Source: an uncultured Bacillota bacterium
Lineage (GTDB): Bacteria; Bacillota; Clostridia; Peptostreptococcales; Anaerovoracaceae
Direction of reading: 5' to 3'
Length of the DNA: 6,578 bases
Assembly: GCA_958448635.1 (NCBI GenBank)
Contig: CAUDEQ010000086.1
Coordinates: 1 to 6,578, forward strand
The position numbers and the translations under genes were made by a program. The stretch's first letter is position 1. Every line of letters starts with the position of its first letter. Below, piece after piece: positions 6,245-6,578 of this stretch. The notes beneath the pieces are model-generated. The model made no database searches. It was given only the letters and a program-made list of their open reading frames with translations, and had not been told where the DNA came from.

Positions 6245-6288
6245 AGCTGATAAACAGCTGATAAAATAGCTGATATTATAGCTAATAC
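6245..6288 (+). repeat. Short tandem repeat, about 12-bp unit, in the PepSY 3' UTR
   Basis: AGCTGATAAAC, AGCTGATAAAAT, AGCTGATATTAT and AGCTAATAC follow each other directly, giving nearly four imperfect copies. The tract lies between the PepSY stop codon and its terminator and has no coding potential. It is likely a slippage-derived microrepeat, possibly variable between strains. Confidence 0.65.
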
Positions 6289-6317
6289 AAGATAGAAGAA
6301 AGAAATCAAAACAATTC

Positions 6318-6347
6318 GCCCGGCATGATCAATGCCGGGCTTTTTTT
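6318..6347 (+). terminator. Intrinsic terminator of the PepSY gene
   Basis: GCCCGGCAT (6318-6326) and ATGCCGGGC (6332-6340) form a perfect 9-bp GC-rich stem with loop GATCA, followed by seven T (6341-6347). It sits 111 bp after the PepSY stop codon. On the opposite strand the stem is not followed by a T run, so it acts on plus-strand transcripts. Confidence 0.95.
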
Positions 6348-6563
6348 GCATATAAAACAGCGATTTTCCACGATAAGCTGTGGTGTGATTATCATCTGTG
6401 GAATCTCAGGATTGAAGGAATTTCAGGAGCCGACTATCACTTGCGTCTAATCGATGCACAGTATAGACATCACGAATGAAATATATGGAGCTGTAATGGT
6501 AAATATAAATAATATATTGAAATTAGCTTAGATTTTCAGGTAACGTCCCGTGGGAGAGCAAGG
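6348..6563 (+). other. Gene-free region, possibly a structured leader
   Basis: There is no long ORF on either strand. A nested hairpin is formed by TTCCAC-GATAA (6366-6376) and TTATC (6389-6393) plus GTGGAA (6398-6403), with a 4-nt bulge and a 12-nt loop. A second stem is GCGTC-TAATC-GATGC (6443-6457, one G-U pair). I cannot match it to a known riboswitch. Its place between a terminator and a likely start codon fits a 5' leader of the next gene. Confidence 0.35.
6496..6531 (+). CDS. Possible 11-codon leader peptide
   Basis: GGAG (6487-6490) is followed five bases later by ATG and an 11-residue frame, MVNINNILKLA, ending in TAG. It lies 32 bp before the next likely start codon. It may be a leader or translational-coupling ORF, or chance in A/T-rich DNA. 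There is no regulatory run of one amino acid. Confidence 0.2.
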   Translation: MVNINNILKLA

Positions 6564-6578
6564 ATGAGTTTACAGCGG
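6564..6578 (+). CDS. Probable start of a gene cut off by the window end
   Basis: ATG at 6564 follows GGGAG (6552-6556) with seven bases between, a good initiation site. Only MSLQR can be read before the window ends, so the product is unknown. Confidence 0.35.

Noticed and set aside
6361..6410. DnaA boxes / replication origin from TTTTCCACG and TGTGGAAT
   Set aside because: Neither matches TTATNCACA, there is no cluster, and no dnaA or dnaN gene is near. The complementarity is better explained as a hairpin.

Overview
The window looks like a chromosomal segment of an anaerobic clostridial Firmicute. Three things point there: AGGAGG-type ribosome binding sites, moderate GC with very heavy use of ATA (Ile) and AGA/AGG (Arg) codons, and gene families typical of amino-acid- and organic-acid-fermenting Clostridia. 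An assignment near the Anaerovoracaceae / 'Family XIII' group is a guess from codon style, not a demonstrated placement.

Layout. (1) At 28-1446 (+) is an SLC13/DASS-type sodium:anion symporter, followed after 161 bp by a QueG-like iron-sulfur protein at 1608-2435 (+). (2) A strong bidirectional terminator (2546-2585) separates these from a convergent minus-strand unit. That unit reads, in transcription order, a conserved protein of unknown function (4965-4450) and then cstA (4383-2638), a CstA-family peptide/pyruvate transporter. (3) Between that unit's promoter region and the next gene lies about 440 bp without a long gene (4966-5409). It carries three degenerate copies of a TGCATGATA-headed repeat and a long-range inverted repeat. 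(4) A possible 49-aa small ORF (5410-5559) precedes a membrane-anchored protein with two PepSY domains (5637-6206, +). This gene has its own promoter and ends at a strong terminator (6318-6347). (5) The last 230 bp is a structured, gene-free stretch that probably leads into a gene starting at 6564 and running off the window.

The most notable observation is that cstA is interrupted by a single in-frame TGA, at the codon where relatives (from memory of the family) have tryptophan. The remaining roughly 490 codons are open and well conserved. Two neighbouring genes end in TGA, and all other tryptophans are TGG, so a changed genetic code is unlikely. A recent nonsense mutation is the simplest reading. 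Selenocysteine or readthrough remains a testable but weak alternative.

Functionally the window combines uptake (a dicarboxylate-like anion symporter and a peptide/pyruvate-type transporter), one corrinoid/Fe-S reductase relative and one cell-surface PepSY protein. No single pathway ties them together, and no convincing new multi-gene system is visible.
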